Positions 54,942 to 62,484 of a DNA stretch of 64,000 nt are shown in pieces. The stretch is taken from the NCBI GenBank assembly GCA_024641655.1, contig JAHECR010000006.1, forward strand, positions 43,943-107,942, in the 5' to 3' direction. Made by a program: the position numbers and the translations under genes. Under the pieces are notes generated by a model that did no database searches, was not told where the DNA came from, and worked only from the letters and a program-made list of their open reading frames with translations. How positions within the stretch are numbered: position 1 is the stretch's first letter; every line of letters starts with the position of its first letter. The DNA is from Acidimicrobiaceae bacterium (GTDB lineage: Bacteria > Actinomycetota > Acidimicrobiia > Acidimicrobiales > UBA8592).

Positions 54942-56081
54942 ATGACCTACTACCTCCGCCAGGGCTTGACGCCGGCGAAGCACTTCACGATCCTGCCCCG
55001 TCCCGAAGGCGGCCGATACTACGAAGAGCTGTACAACTCGGCGGGGTTCGACGGTCCCGCATCGCTGCTGTACCGCCTCCATCGACCCACGCGGGTCCTG
55101 CACGTCGAACCCGAGTCTCCGATGCCAGTCGAGGCCTGGGACCCCGGCGTCGTCCGCAACCACAGCATCGACCCGTCTCTGTTGAAGGCATCAGGCGACA
55201 TCTTCGACGCCCGGGTGCCCATCGCGTTCAACCGGGACCTCGTGTACTCGGTCGCGACTCCCGATACCGGCGGCGAGCGGTTCCTGCGCAACGGAGCCAA
55301 TGACGAGCTGTACGTGGTCGTCGAGGGTAAGGGCACCGTCGAGAGCATCTTCGGTAGTTTCCGGTACGAGCCGCTCGATTTCGTGTACATCCCGCGCGGC
55401 ACCACTTGGCGGTTGCTCCCCGAGGAAGGCCAACAACGACTCATCGTCGTGGAGACGACCACCCAGATCGCGCCACTGGCCCGGTACCGCAACAAGGTGG
55501 GTCAGTTCCTGTCGCGGGCCGTGTACTCCGAACGTGACCTTCGGGTGCCGACCCTGGCGGACCCGATCGACGAGACCGGCGAGTTCGCCGTCGCAGTGAA
55601 AGTCGGCGAGGTGGTCTCGAGGTACGTCTACGAAACGCACCCGTTCGACGTGGTGGGCTGGGACGGCGCTCTCTACCCGTACGCGCTGAACATGCGTGAT
55701 GTCGAGCCCTTCAGCGGTCGAGTCAACCTCGACCCGGACCTCGATGGTGTCTTCGAATCTCGCGGCGTGTTGGTCGCCGCCCATGTTCCGGCGCGGTTTC
55801 CCGACCATCCGCAGGCCATCCCGAACATCCCCGATCACAACACCGACTGCGACGAGATCTTCTACCGCATTGCCAGCGAGGCCGACGTGGGGCCAGGCGT
55901 GGGAAGGGTAACCGTGCACACCCGCGCCGGGGGTCACGGCGCGAAACCCGGGTTCGATCGGCCCGAACCCGGGCTGCGAAGCCAACTCTGGGGGGTCATC
56001 CTCGACATCGTCGAACCGTTGCAGCTGACGGTGAATGCGATCGACGCGGACGACCCGGACTACCCGGCCGCGTGGTTGTAG
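54942..56081 (+). CDS. Homogentisate 1,2-dioxygenase-like cupin
   Basis: A 379-residue protein of the homogentisate dioxygenase fold, which opens aromatic rings with Fe(II) and oxygen. The likely iron ligands match the known spacing: His299 and Glu305 in DHNTDCDEIFYRI (six apart, as in the true enzyme) and His332 in AGGHGAKPG. The N-terminal cupin has NELYVVVEGKGTVES-like ANDELYVVVEGKG and PRGTTWRLLP. It is shorter than true HmgA (about 430-440) and lacks its FRPPYYHRN stretch, so the substrate probably differs. AAGGAG precedes the ATG. Confidence 0.8.
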   Translation: MTYYLRQGLTPAKHFTILPRPEGGRYYEELYNSAGFDGPASLLYRLHRPTRVLHVEPESPMPVEAWDPGVVRNHSIDPSLLKASGDIFDARVPIAFNRDLVYSVATPDTGGERFLRNGANDELYVVVEGKGTVESIFGSFRYEPLDFVYIPRGTTWRLLPEEGQQRLIVVETTTQIAPLARYRNKVGQFLSRAVYSERDLRVPTLADPIDETGEFAVAVKVGEVVSRYVYETHPFDVVGWDGALYPYALNMRDVEPFSGRVNLDPDLDGVFESRGVLVAAHVPARFPDHPQAIPNIPDHNTDCDEIFYRIASEADVGPGVGRVTVHTRAGGHGAKPGFDRPEPGLRSQLWGVILDIVEPLQLTVNAIDADDPDYPAAWL

Positions 56082-56084
56082 AAG

Positions 56085-57239
56085 ATGTCGCGCGCTGATC
56101 GAGTCCCCGTCGCGCTCATGCGGGGCGGAACGAGCAAGGGGGTCTTCGTTCTCGATGCAGACCTGCCGCCAGCGGGAGCCGAGCGCGACGCCTTCCTTCT
56201 CTCGCTCATGGGTTCGCCCGACTCGATGCAGATCGACGGGCTCGGCGGCGCCACATCATCGACGAGCAAGGTGATGGCGGTGGCGCCAGCGAAGCGGAGC
56301 GACTGCGACCTGGAATACACCTTCTACCAGGTCGGTATCGATCGCCCCAGCGTCGACAGTCGCGGCAACTGCGGGAACCTCACAGCAGCGATCGGCCCCT
56401 ACGGCCTCGACGAGGGGCTCGTGAGCCTCCCCGAGGGCACCGCAGAGGTTCGACTGCACAACCTGAACACCAATACGTGCATTGTCGCCCGGTTCCCAGT
56501 CCGCGATGGCCACCTCTCCGAGGAGGGCGATTGTCGCCTCGACGGGGTGCCCGGGACGGCGGCTCCGATCGTGACGGACTACCTCGACCCGGCGGGCTCG
56601 GTCTGCGGTCAGCTCTTTCCCGCTGGGGGCGAACCGTTGGTTCGGCTCGTGCCCAGGGTGGGCGATGCCGTCGACGCGACGATCGCCGACGTGACGGCGC
56701 CAGTGGTCATGATCGCTGCCGAGCAGGTCGGCATCGCGACAACGGTCGATCCCGCCGACGTCAACTCCGACCCCGGACTGCTCGAGCGGTTGGAATCGAT
56801 CCGCGCAGCGGCTGCTGTCGCGATCGGTCTGGCCGAAGATGAGGCCGACGCTCTGGCCACCTCGCCCGCGCTTCCGCGCGTTGCGATTCTCGGCGGCGCT
56901 GTGGGTCACAGGTTGTCGTCAGGTCGATCCATCGAGGTTTCCGATCACGATCTCGTCGTGCGAGCGACGTCGATGCAGCGCCTGCATCATGCAATTCCCC
57001 TGACCACCGCGATGTGTGTCGCTACCGCCGCCGTGACGGCGGGTACGGTCGCGCACGCGATCAGCGGACCCGATCCCAGATGGGTGCGGCTGGCACATCC
57101 CAAGGGCATCGTCGAGATCGCCGTACGGTTGGAGCCCGGCCGGGAGCCCAGTCCCGTGGTCGGAGTCGCGGTCAAGCGAACGGCGCGTCGCCTGTTGAGG
57201 GGTGTGGCCTCGGTCCCGCCCCGGGCACCAGGGTTGTAA
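56085..57239 (+). CDS. PrpF-like isomerase (4-oxalomesaconate tautomerase/AcnD-partner family)
   Basis: A 384-residue protein of the PrpF/GalD family (diaminopimelate-epimerase-like fold), which moves a double bond in tricarboxylates such as 4-oxalomesaconate or methylaconitate. It has VALMRGGTSKGVFV, GLGGATSSTSKVM and RGNCGNLTAAIG. It follows the dioxygenase gene by three bases. With a ring-cleavage enzyme and a 2-oxoacid lyase in one operon, it probably tautomerises the ring-opened polycarboxylate. Confidence 0.9.
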   Translation: MSRADRVPVALMRGGTSKGVFVLDADLPPAGAERDAFLLSLMGSPDSMQIDGLGGATSSTSKVMAVAPAKRSDCDLEYTFYQVGIDRPSVDSRGNCGNLTAAIGPYGLDEGLVSLPEGTAEVRLHNLNTNTCIVARFPVRDGHLSEEGDCRLDGVPGTAAPIVTDYLDPAGSVCGQLFPAGGEPLVRLVPRVGDAVDATIADVTAPVVMIAAEQVGIATTVDPADVNSDPGLLERLESIRAAAAVAIGLAEDEADALATSPALPRVAILGGAVGHRLSSGRSIEVSDHDLVVRATSMQRLHHAIPLTTAMCVATAAVTAGTVAHAISGPDPRWVRLAHPKGIVEIAVRLEPGREPSPVVGVAVKRTARRLLRGVASVPPRAPGL

Positions 57240-57341
57240 GACGGTGGTGTAGTGCAGTTCGGCGATGTCACCCACTGCCGCCGGGGGACGTCGCCATCGT
57301 CGAAAAGAGTGGCTGCCCCTCAAGGTCCTGAAGGAGAAATC

Positions 57342-58151
57342 ATGGAGCTCGTGTCTGAGAACGGAGACTGCCGTACCCAAACCGACGGCGGGGTCATCAC
57401 GGTTACGTTCACCCGCCAAGCCAAGCGCAATGCCGTCAACGCGGAAATGTTCGACGCTCTCGCGAGCGCCGTCGATGCCCTCGAGACCCAAGACGACCTG
57501 AAGGTGATGGTGATCGCCTCGGAGGGCCCCTTCTTCACCGCGGGCATCGACATATCGCTCATGCGGCCGACCCTCGGAGAGGACAGCCATGGCGTGGTCC
57601 GAGGCTCGATCATGCGCAGGCAGTACCGCGGCGACGCCCGCCACGATCTGTTCGACCGCTTCGAGATGGTCGAGAAACCCGTCATGATGGCCGTCCAGGG
57701 TGCCTGTCTCGGAGTCGGGGTCGAATTCGGCGCGTCGTGCGATCTGCGCATCGCCTCTGATGCGGCGAGCTTCGGGCTCCCGGAGGTCCAGCACCTCGCC
57801 GTCATCCCCGGTTCGGGTGGTATCAGTCGCCTCACGCGGCTGGTCGGGCCCCACTGGGCCAAGTACCTGGTCATGACCGGGCGGCCCATCACTGCGCAGC
57901 AGGCCCTCCAGATCGGCTTGGTGCACGAGGTCCACCCCGTCGCAGAGTTCGCGACCGCCGTGCGGGCGTTGGCGGATTCCCTCGCGGTGATGCCAGGTGA
58001 AGCGCTCGGGCTCGCCAAGGTCACCATCGACACTGCCGCCGAAGTCGACCGCCGAACCGCCCGCGAAATCGACCGCATGGCCCAGACGCTCCTTTTCACA
58101 TCGCCGGACCATCAAGAGCGCGTGCAGGCGTTCCTCGGCAGGGGCAAGTAG
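57342..58151 (+). CDS. Enoyl-CoA hydratase/isomerase family
   Basis: A 269-residue crotonase-family protein. Oxyanion-hole segments are GPFFTAGIDISLM and AVQGACLGVGVEFGASCD; the catalytic-position segment is FGLPEVQHLAVIPGSGGISRL, with a Glu at the first catalytic position. AAGGAG lies at good distance before ATG 57342. It is likely the last gene of the operon that began at gntR, after a 102-nt gap, and takes the pathway into CoA chemistry. Confidence 0.87.
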   Translation: MELVSENGDCRTQTDGGVITVTFTRQAKRNAVNAEMFDALASAVDALETQDDLKVMVIASEGPFFTAGIDISLMRPTLGEDSHGVVRGSIMRRQYRGDARHDLFDRFEMVEKPVMMAVQGACLGVGVEFGASCDLRIASDAASFGLPEVQHLAVIPGSGGISRLTRLVGPHWAKYLVMTGRPITAQQALQIGLVHEVHPVAEFATAVRALADSLAVMPGEALGLAKVTIDTAAEVDRRTAREIDRMAQTLLFTSPDHQERVQAFLGRGK

Positions 58152-58347
58152 GGCTCGCGGGCTTCAGCAAACGGCCGAGGTCGTTGCTGCCTAGAGAAGT
58201 GCGACCTCGTGCCGACACGCATGCTCGAGTGGCCGCCGACCGTCACCCGAAGTCGATGACAACCCCGACGAGGGTGACGTCCATGGGGAGCATACGATCC
58301 GCTGGGCTTTCGGAGGGAGCGCATCGCCGCGTCGGCCCGAACCTCTC

Positions 58348-58365
58348 GCCCGACGCGTGTCGGGC
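58348..58365. terminator. Candidate terminator hairpin
   Basis: A perfect 7-bp stem GCCCGAC/GTCGGGC with a tight GCGT loop. No T-run follows. It is about 200 nt after the hydratase stop. Confidence 0.4.
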
Positions 58366-58369
58366 TCCG

Positions 58370-58429
58370 ATCAAGTGTGGAATACCAGATGCCCTTCCCC
58401 GTCACCGTTCCATACTTGATGATCAAGTA
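58370..58429 (+). promoter_or_regulatory. Operator-like palindrome upstream of the second catabolic operon
   Basis: TACTTGAT-G-ATCAAGTA is a perfect 17-bp palindrome at 58413-58429. A third half-site ATCAAGT lies at 58370-58376, 52 bp from the matching half, close to five helical turns. The core GATGATCAAG recurs upstream of marR. This fits a MarR- or GntR-type repressor site controlling the VOC-to-CoA-transferase genes; the protein that binds is not known. Confidence 0.5.
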
Positions 58430-58519
58430 CTGGACTAGATGACGGGACCGGCTAGCCTAGGTTCAGGCAGGGCGCGGCCTGTGCGGTCGCCCTTCGAGAC
58501 GGCTGGGGAGATCACCACC

Positions 58520-59197
58520 ATGGAACACGACGCCCCCCTGGTTCAGTCGGTCGACGCGTTCCCCGCGGCAGCGAACCCGATCGGTCCGCAGCGTCTGCAT
58601 CACGTCGCCTACGTCACCTATGACAGCGAGGCGACGGCGGACTTCTATACGCGGGTAATGGGGATGCCCATGGTCAATGCCGTGATGGACGATCACCTGC
58701 CCTCCACGGGCGACCGGACGCCCTACTTCCACACCTTCTTCAGGATGGGCGACGGGTCGACGATCGCGTTCTTCGAGTCGCCGGGGCTCCCCGCGACGCC
58801 GGACCCGCCGACGCCGGCGTTCAAGAACTTCAATCACATCGCAATGCAAGTACCGACCCGCGCCGACGTGGACCACTGGCGCACCTGGCTCGAATGGAAC
58901 GGTACCGAGGTTCAGGTCGTCGATCATCACATCATCTACAGCGCCTACTTCGAGGACCCCAACGGCGTACGCCTCGAGATCACCGCCACGATCGTCGACT
59001 CGTGGAACGATCAGCCCCAGGTCGCCGCAGATGCGCTGGCGGAGTGGTCGCAGGCCAAGAGGGGCGCCCAGGCGACCGGTGCCGATGTCGAAGAGGCGCT
59101 CCGTGGGGTGATCGCCGGCCACGCACACCAGGCCTCCATCGCGCCACACATCGAGCACAACCTCTCTCGCCAACCTGCCCACCGGAGTCACCGATGA
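58520..59197 (+). CDS. VOC (glyoxalase/extradiol dioxygenase superfamily) protein
   Basis: A 225-residue vicinal-oxygen-chelate protein with two beta-alpha-beta-beta-beta modules: LHHVAYVTYDSEATADFYTR, and FNHIAMQVPTRADVDHW with YFEDPNGVRLEIT. His, His and Glu at these places could chelate a metal, as in extradiol dioxygenases and glyoxalases. ATG 58520 follows GGGGAG. The C-terminal 60 residues are an unusual extra tail. The reaction is unknown. Confidence 0.82.
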   Translation: MEHDAPLVQSVDAFPAAANPIGPQRLHHVAYVTYDSEATADFYTRVMGMPMVNAVMDDHLPSTGDRTPYFHTFFRMGDGSTIAFFESPGLPATPDPPTPAFKNFNHIAMQVPTRADVDHWRTWLEWNGTEVQVVDHHIIYSAYFEDPNGVRLEITATIVDSWNDQPQVAADALAEWSQAKRGAQATGADVEEALRGVIAGHAHQASIAPHIEHNLSRQPAHRSHR

Positions 59198-59592
59198 ACG
59201 CGTCCTTGCCCGTTCCTGCTTCGCACATCGATCTGGTCGAACGAAGGACTGGTGTTCTCGCCACCGTCGATAGCCACGGCCAACCCCAGGTCACGGCGAT
59301 CTGGTTCTTGCTCGACGAGGACGGGATCATCCGGACGTCGCTGTTGCGAAGCCGCCAGAAGTACAAGAACATGCTGTCGCACCCGCGGGCGACACTGTTC
59401 GTCATCGATGGAGCGAACCCGTTTCGGACCCTCGAGATGCGATGCGAGGTGACCTTTGCCGAGGATCTCGAGACCACGTTCTTCGAACGGATCGTGCGTT
59501 ACTACGGCCAGGACCCCGAGACGTTTCCTGCCCCACGGGAAAACCGCGTGATCCTCGAGCTGCGCCCGATACACGTGGTTACGAACGGGTGA
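59194..59592 (+). CDS. PPOX class F420-dependent (or FMN) flavin-type oxidoreductase
   Basis: A 132-residue split-barrel protein of the pyridoxamine-5'-phosphate-oxidase-like family, many actinobacterial members of which bind F420. It has the family core GVLATVDSHGQPQVTAIWF, then LRSRQKYKNMLSHPRATLFV. It may reduce a double bond or quinone in the pathway. Its ATG overlaps the VOC stop and its stop overlaps the next GTG. F420 versus FMN cannot be decided by eye. Confidence 0.83.
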   Translation: MNASLPVPASHIDLVERRTGVLATVDSHGQPQVTAIWFLLDEDGIIRTSLLRSRQKYKNMLSHPRATLFVIDGANPFRTLEMRCEVTFAEDLETTFFERIVRYYGQDPETFPAPRENRVILELRPIHVVTNG

Positions 59593-60836
59593 GTGGTATG
59601 GGACCTGACGCGATGGACGTGCCGAAGATCATCAGCACGGACGACCATGTCGTTGAGCCCCCGCACGTCTGGCAGGAGGGTTTGCCCCCGTCGCTGCGGG
59701 CCGCAGGTCCGAGGGTCGAGCGCCGCAGGTTCGCCGACATCAAGATGTCGGGAGCCGGGAGCTACCGGTGGGTCGAGGACCCCAGCGGCATCGAAGGGGA
59801 TTGTTGGGTCTACGAGGACAGGGTCACCTACGTCCACAAGGCGCACGTGACGATCCCGCGAGACGCCGTCACCGACGACGACATCTCGACCTTCGATCGG
59901 TCGCTCATGGTCGCGCGCGCCATCACCTACGACGAGATGCGGCCGAGCTGCTACGACCCGGTTCGCCGCGTCGAGGACATGCAGGCGAACTGGGTGGACG
60001 GCTCGCTGTGCTTTCCGACCTTCCCCCGCTTCTGTGGCCAGACGTTCTACGAGGCAACGGACCGCGATCTGGCGCTCGCGTGCATCGCGACCTACAACGA
60101 CTGGATGGTGGAGGAGTGGTGCGGGGGCGGCAACGACGTGCTGATCCCGTTGTGCATCGTCCCGTTGTGGGATGCCGAGCTTGCGGCGGCCGAAGTGCGG
60201 CGTAACGCGGCGCGCGGAGTGCGGGCCGTGTGTTTCAGTGAGATGCCCTTCAAGCTCTCCCTTCCGACGATCCACTCCGGATACTGGGATCCGTTCTTCG
60301 CTGCGTGCGACGAGACGCAGACGGTCGTGTGCATGCATCTCGGCTCGTCGTCGGCCATGCCGGCGACATCGGACGACGCGCCGATCGCGGTCCAAGGCGT
60401 GCTCGACGCATGCAACTCCATGTCATCGCTGGCCGATTTCCTCTTCTCGGGTCTCTTCGTGCGCTATCGGAACCTCAAGGTTGCGTACTCCGAGGGTCAG
60501 ATCGGATGGATTCCGTTCGCGCTCGAACGAGCCGACGACGTGTGGGAGAAACACGATCACTGGATGAACAACCGCGCCCTTCTCCCTGAACCTCCCTCGA
60601 CGTACTACTACGACCACGTCTATGGCTGCTTCACCGGCGACCGTGTCGGTATGCGTCTGCTCGATGTGGTCGGCGAGAACAACATCACGTTCGAGACGGA
60701 CTTCCCGCATTCGGACTCGACCTGGCCGAACAGCCGCGCGTATGCGGCCCAGATCGTTGCTCTGGTGGGGCCCGCAGCCGGCTACAAGATTCTTCGAGGC
60801 AACGCGATCGCGATGCTCGGCCTCGACCGCGTCTGA
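59589..60836 (+). CDS. Amidohydrolase family 2 metal-dependent enzyme (second copy type)
   Basis: A 415-residue relative of the enzyme at 51.4 kb, sharing IISTDDHVVEPPHVW, VVCMHLGSSS, LKVAYSEGQIGWIPFALE and FETDFPHSDSTWPNS. The two proteins differ through most of their length, so they are not recent duplicates. GTG 59589 gives a stop-start overlap; ATG 59598 is an alternative. Decarboxylase or hydrolase activity on an aromatic or dienoic acid is the family expectation. Confidence 0.86.
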   Translation: MSGMGPDAMDVPKIISTDDHVVEPPHVWQEGLPPSLRAAGPRVERRRFADIKMSGAGSYRWVEDPSGIEGDCWVYEDRVTYVHKAHVTIPRDAVTDDDISTFDRSLMVARAITYDEMRPSCYDPVRRVEDMQANWVDGSLCFPTFPRFCGQTFYEATDRDLALACIATYNDWMVEEWCGGGNDVLIPLCIVPLWDAELAAAEVRRNAARGVRAVCFSEMPFKLSLPTIHSGYWDPFFAACDETQTVVCMHLGSSSAMPATSDDAPIAVQGVLDACNSMSSLADFLFSGLFVRYRNLKVAYSEGQIGWIPFALERADDVWEKHDHWMNNRALLPEPPSTYYYDHVYGCFTGDRVGMRLLDVVGENNITFETDFPHSDSTWPNSRAYAAQIVALVGPAAGYKILRGNAIAMLGLDRV

Positions 60837-60841
60837 CGGCG

Positions 60842-61984
60842 GTGATGCGGAGGGCCGCGATAGCCGGCATCGGCTCGACGGAATACTCCCGGGCCATCGG
60901 GCGCTCCGACCGCGCTCTCGCATGCGAAGCCGTGCGTGCTGCCCTCATCGATGCCGGGCTCGATGCCGAGGCAGTCGACGGCGTCGTGTGCTCGAACCTC
61001 GACACAACCGACGAAACCGAGCTCAACCGCAATCTCGGATTCGGCGACCTTCGGTTCTTCGCGCAGCTACCCGGAGGCGGGGGAGCCGCAGCCGGGCTCA
61101 TCGGACTCGCGGCGATGGCCATCGGGACCGGGCAGGCCAACGTCGTGGTTGCGTACCGCTCCCGCAAGAGGGGGTCGGGCCCCCGTCCCTGGGCGACTGG
61201 GATGCAGTTCCACGAGGGTGCTGGGTGGCTCGCCCCGCACGGACTGTTACGGCCAGTCGACGAGGTCGCGCTGTGGTCGCGTCGGTACCTCAGCGAGCGC
61301 GGCGTGAGTCGGGACCAGCTGGGCATGGTTGCCGTGACGTTCAGAACCCATGCCCAGGCGAACCCAGGCGCGCAGATGCAAGGACGCACGCTCAGCCTCC
61401 AGGACTACCTCGAATCCCGATGGATCTCCGAGCCACTCTGTTTGTTCGACTGTTCCCTCGAGTCCGACGGAGCTGCCGCGGTCGTGGTCGCCTCCAGCGA
61501 GCTTGCCCGTGACCTTCGTCATCGGCTGGTCGAGGTCGCGGGCTTCGCTCAAGGCATCAGCGCCGACTACCAGCCCATGGCCAATGCGTGGGCGGCCGAT
61601 CCACTTCGCCAACCCAGTGATGTGGCCGGGGCCGCCCTGTGGGAGGGCACCGGTGTAGGACCAGGTGACGTCGATGTCGCACAGATCTACGACGGGTTCA
61701 GTCCAATGGTCCTCAAAGCGCTCGAGTCATATGGCTTCTGCCCACCGGGCGATCTCGGGGGCTTCCTCGCCGATGGCAACCTCGCTCTGTCCGGCGGGGC
61801 GCTCCCCACCAACACGAGTGGCGGCGGACTGTCCGAAGCGAACATCCATGGCATGAACCTCGTCGTCGAGGCCGTCCACCAGCTCCGGGGCACTGCGAAC
61901 CTGCAGGTCCATGGCGCCGAGGTCTGCTTCGTGTCGGCCGCAGCGCTCGCGCAGACCAGCGCTCTGGTCCTCACCGCGCCATGA
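60842..61984 (+). CDS. Thiolase-like lipid-transfer protein without nucleophilic Cys
   Basis: A 380-residue thiolase-fold protein of the Ltp/SCP2-thiolase group. Where true thiolases have a nucleophilic Cys, the sequence reads QLPGGGGAAAGLIGLAAMA, so it cannot work as a normal thiolase. The late motif NTSGGGLSEANIHGMNLVVEA is the Ltp form. It overlaps a DUF35 gene by an ATGA, the pairing seen in Ltp2-ChsH2-type retro-aldolases of steroid side-chain breakdown. An acyl-CoA aldolase is therefore likelier than a thiolase. Confidence 0.85.
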   Translation: MMRRAAIAGIGSTEYSRAIGRSDRALACEAVRAALIDAGLDAEAVDGVVCSNLDTTDETELNRNLGFGDLRFFAQLPGGGGAAAGLIGLAAMAIGTGQANVVVAYRSRKRGSGPRPWATGMQFHEGAGWLAPHGLLRPVDEVALWSRRYLSERGVSRDQLGMVAVTFRTHAQANPGAQMQGRTLSLQDYLESRWISEPLCLFDCSLESDGAAAVVVASSELARDLRHRLVEVAGFAQGISADYQPMANAWAADPLRQPSDVAGAALWEGTGVGPGDVDVAQIYDGFSPMVLKALESYGFCPPGDLGGFLADGNLALSGGALPTNTSGGGLSEANIHGMNLVVEAVHQLRGTANLQVHGAEVCFVSAAALAQTSALVLTAP

Positions 61985-62403
61985 TCCCCGACCTGCCCGT
62001 GCCGCTCCGGCCAGTTCTCGACGACTACAACCGGCCGTTCTACTCGGCGGCGGCGCAGGGGCGACTCGTGGTCCCGCGTTGTGCGGGGTGTGAGACCCCG
62101 TGCTGGACGCCCCGGTCGATGTGTCCGCGGTGCCACGCTACGGCATTCGAATGGATCGAGGTGGAGCCGCGAGGGACCATCTGGTCCTACTGTGTCGTGC
62201 ATCCTCCGGTCATCCCGGAGCTCGCAGCCGAGACGCCGTTCACCGTCGGTGTCGTGTCGCTCTCGGTTGCCCCGGCAGTTCATCTCGTCGGGCGGGTGAC
62301 CGGGGCCACCGCAACGTTCGCGATCGGGATGCCCGTAGAAGCGACGTTCCGCCGCGTGGAAGCCGACATCGGTCTCGTCTCCTGGCTGGCGTCGGTCTCG
62401 TGA
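61981..62403 (+). CDS. DUF35 OB-fold protein with zinc ribbon
   Basis: A 140-residue DUF35 protein. The N-terminal rubredoxin-like zinc ribbon has CAGC and CPRC (RCAGCETPCWTPRSMCPRCH), followed by an OB-fold. DUF35 partners bind CoA and shape the active site of thiolase-like enzymes. Overlap with the Cys-less thiolase gene strongly supports a heteromeric complex. Confidence 0.92.
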   Translation: MIPDLPVPLRPVLDDYNRPFYSAAAQGRLVVPRCAGCETPCWTPRSMCPRCHATAFEWIEVEPRGTIWSYCVVHPPVIPELAAETPFTVGVVSLSVAPAVHLVGRVTGATATFAIGMPVEATFRRVEADIGLVSWLASVS

Positions 62404-62484
62404 CTACCCGACCGATCGTGACGACGATCGACAGAACCATCACCCGAACCAGCGGCCGATGCCGACCCAAGGAGTGAGCACCAC

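Larger units (their letters stand above)
58152..58519 (+). other. Intergenic region between the two catabolic operons
   Basis: This 368-nt gap has no convincing gene. It holds a GCCCGAC-GCGT-GTCGGGC hairpin at 58348-58365, which may end the first operon, and a palindrome at 58413-58429 ahead of the second operon. Confidence 0.6.
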
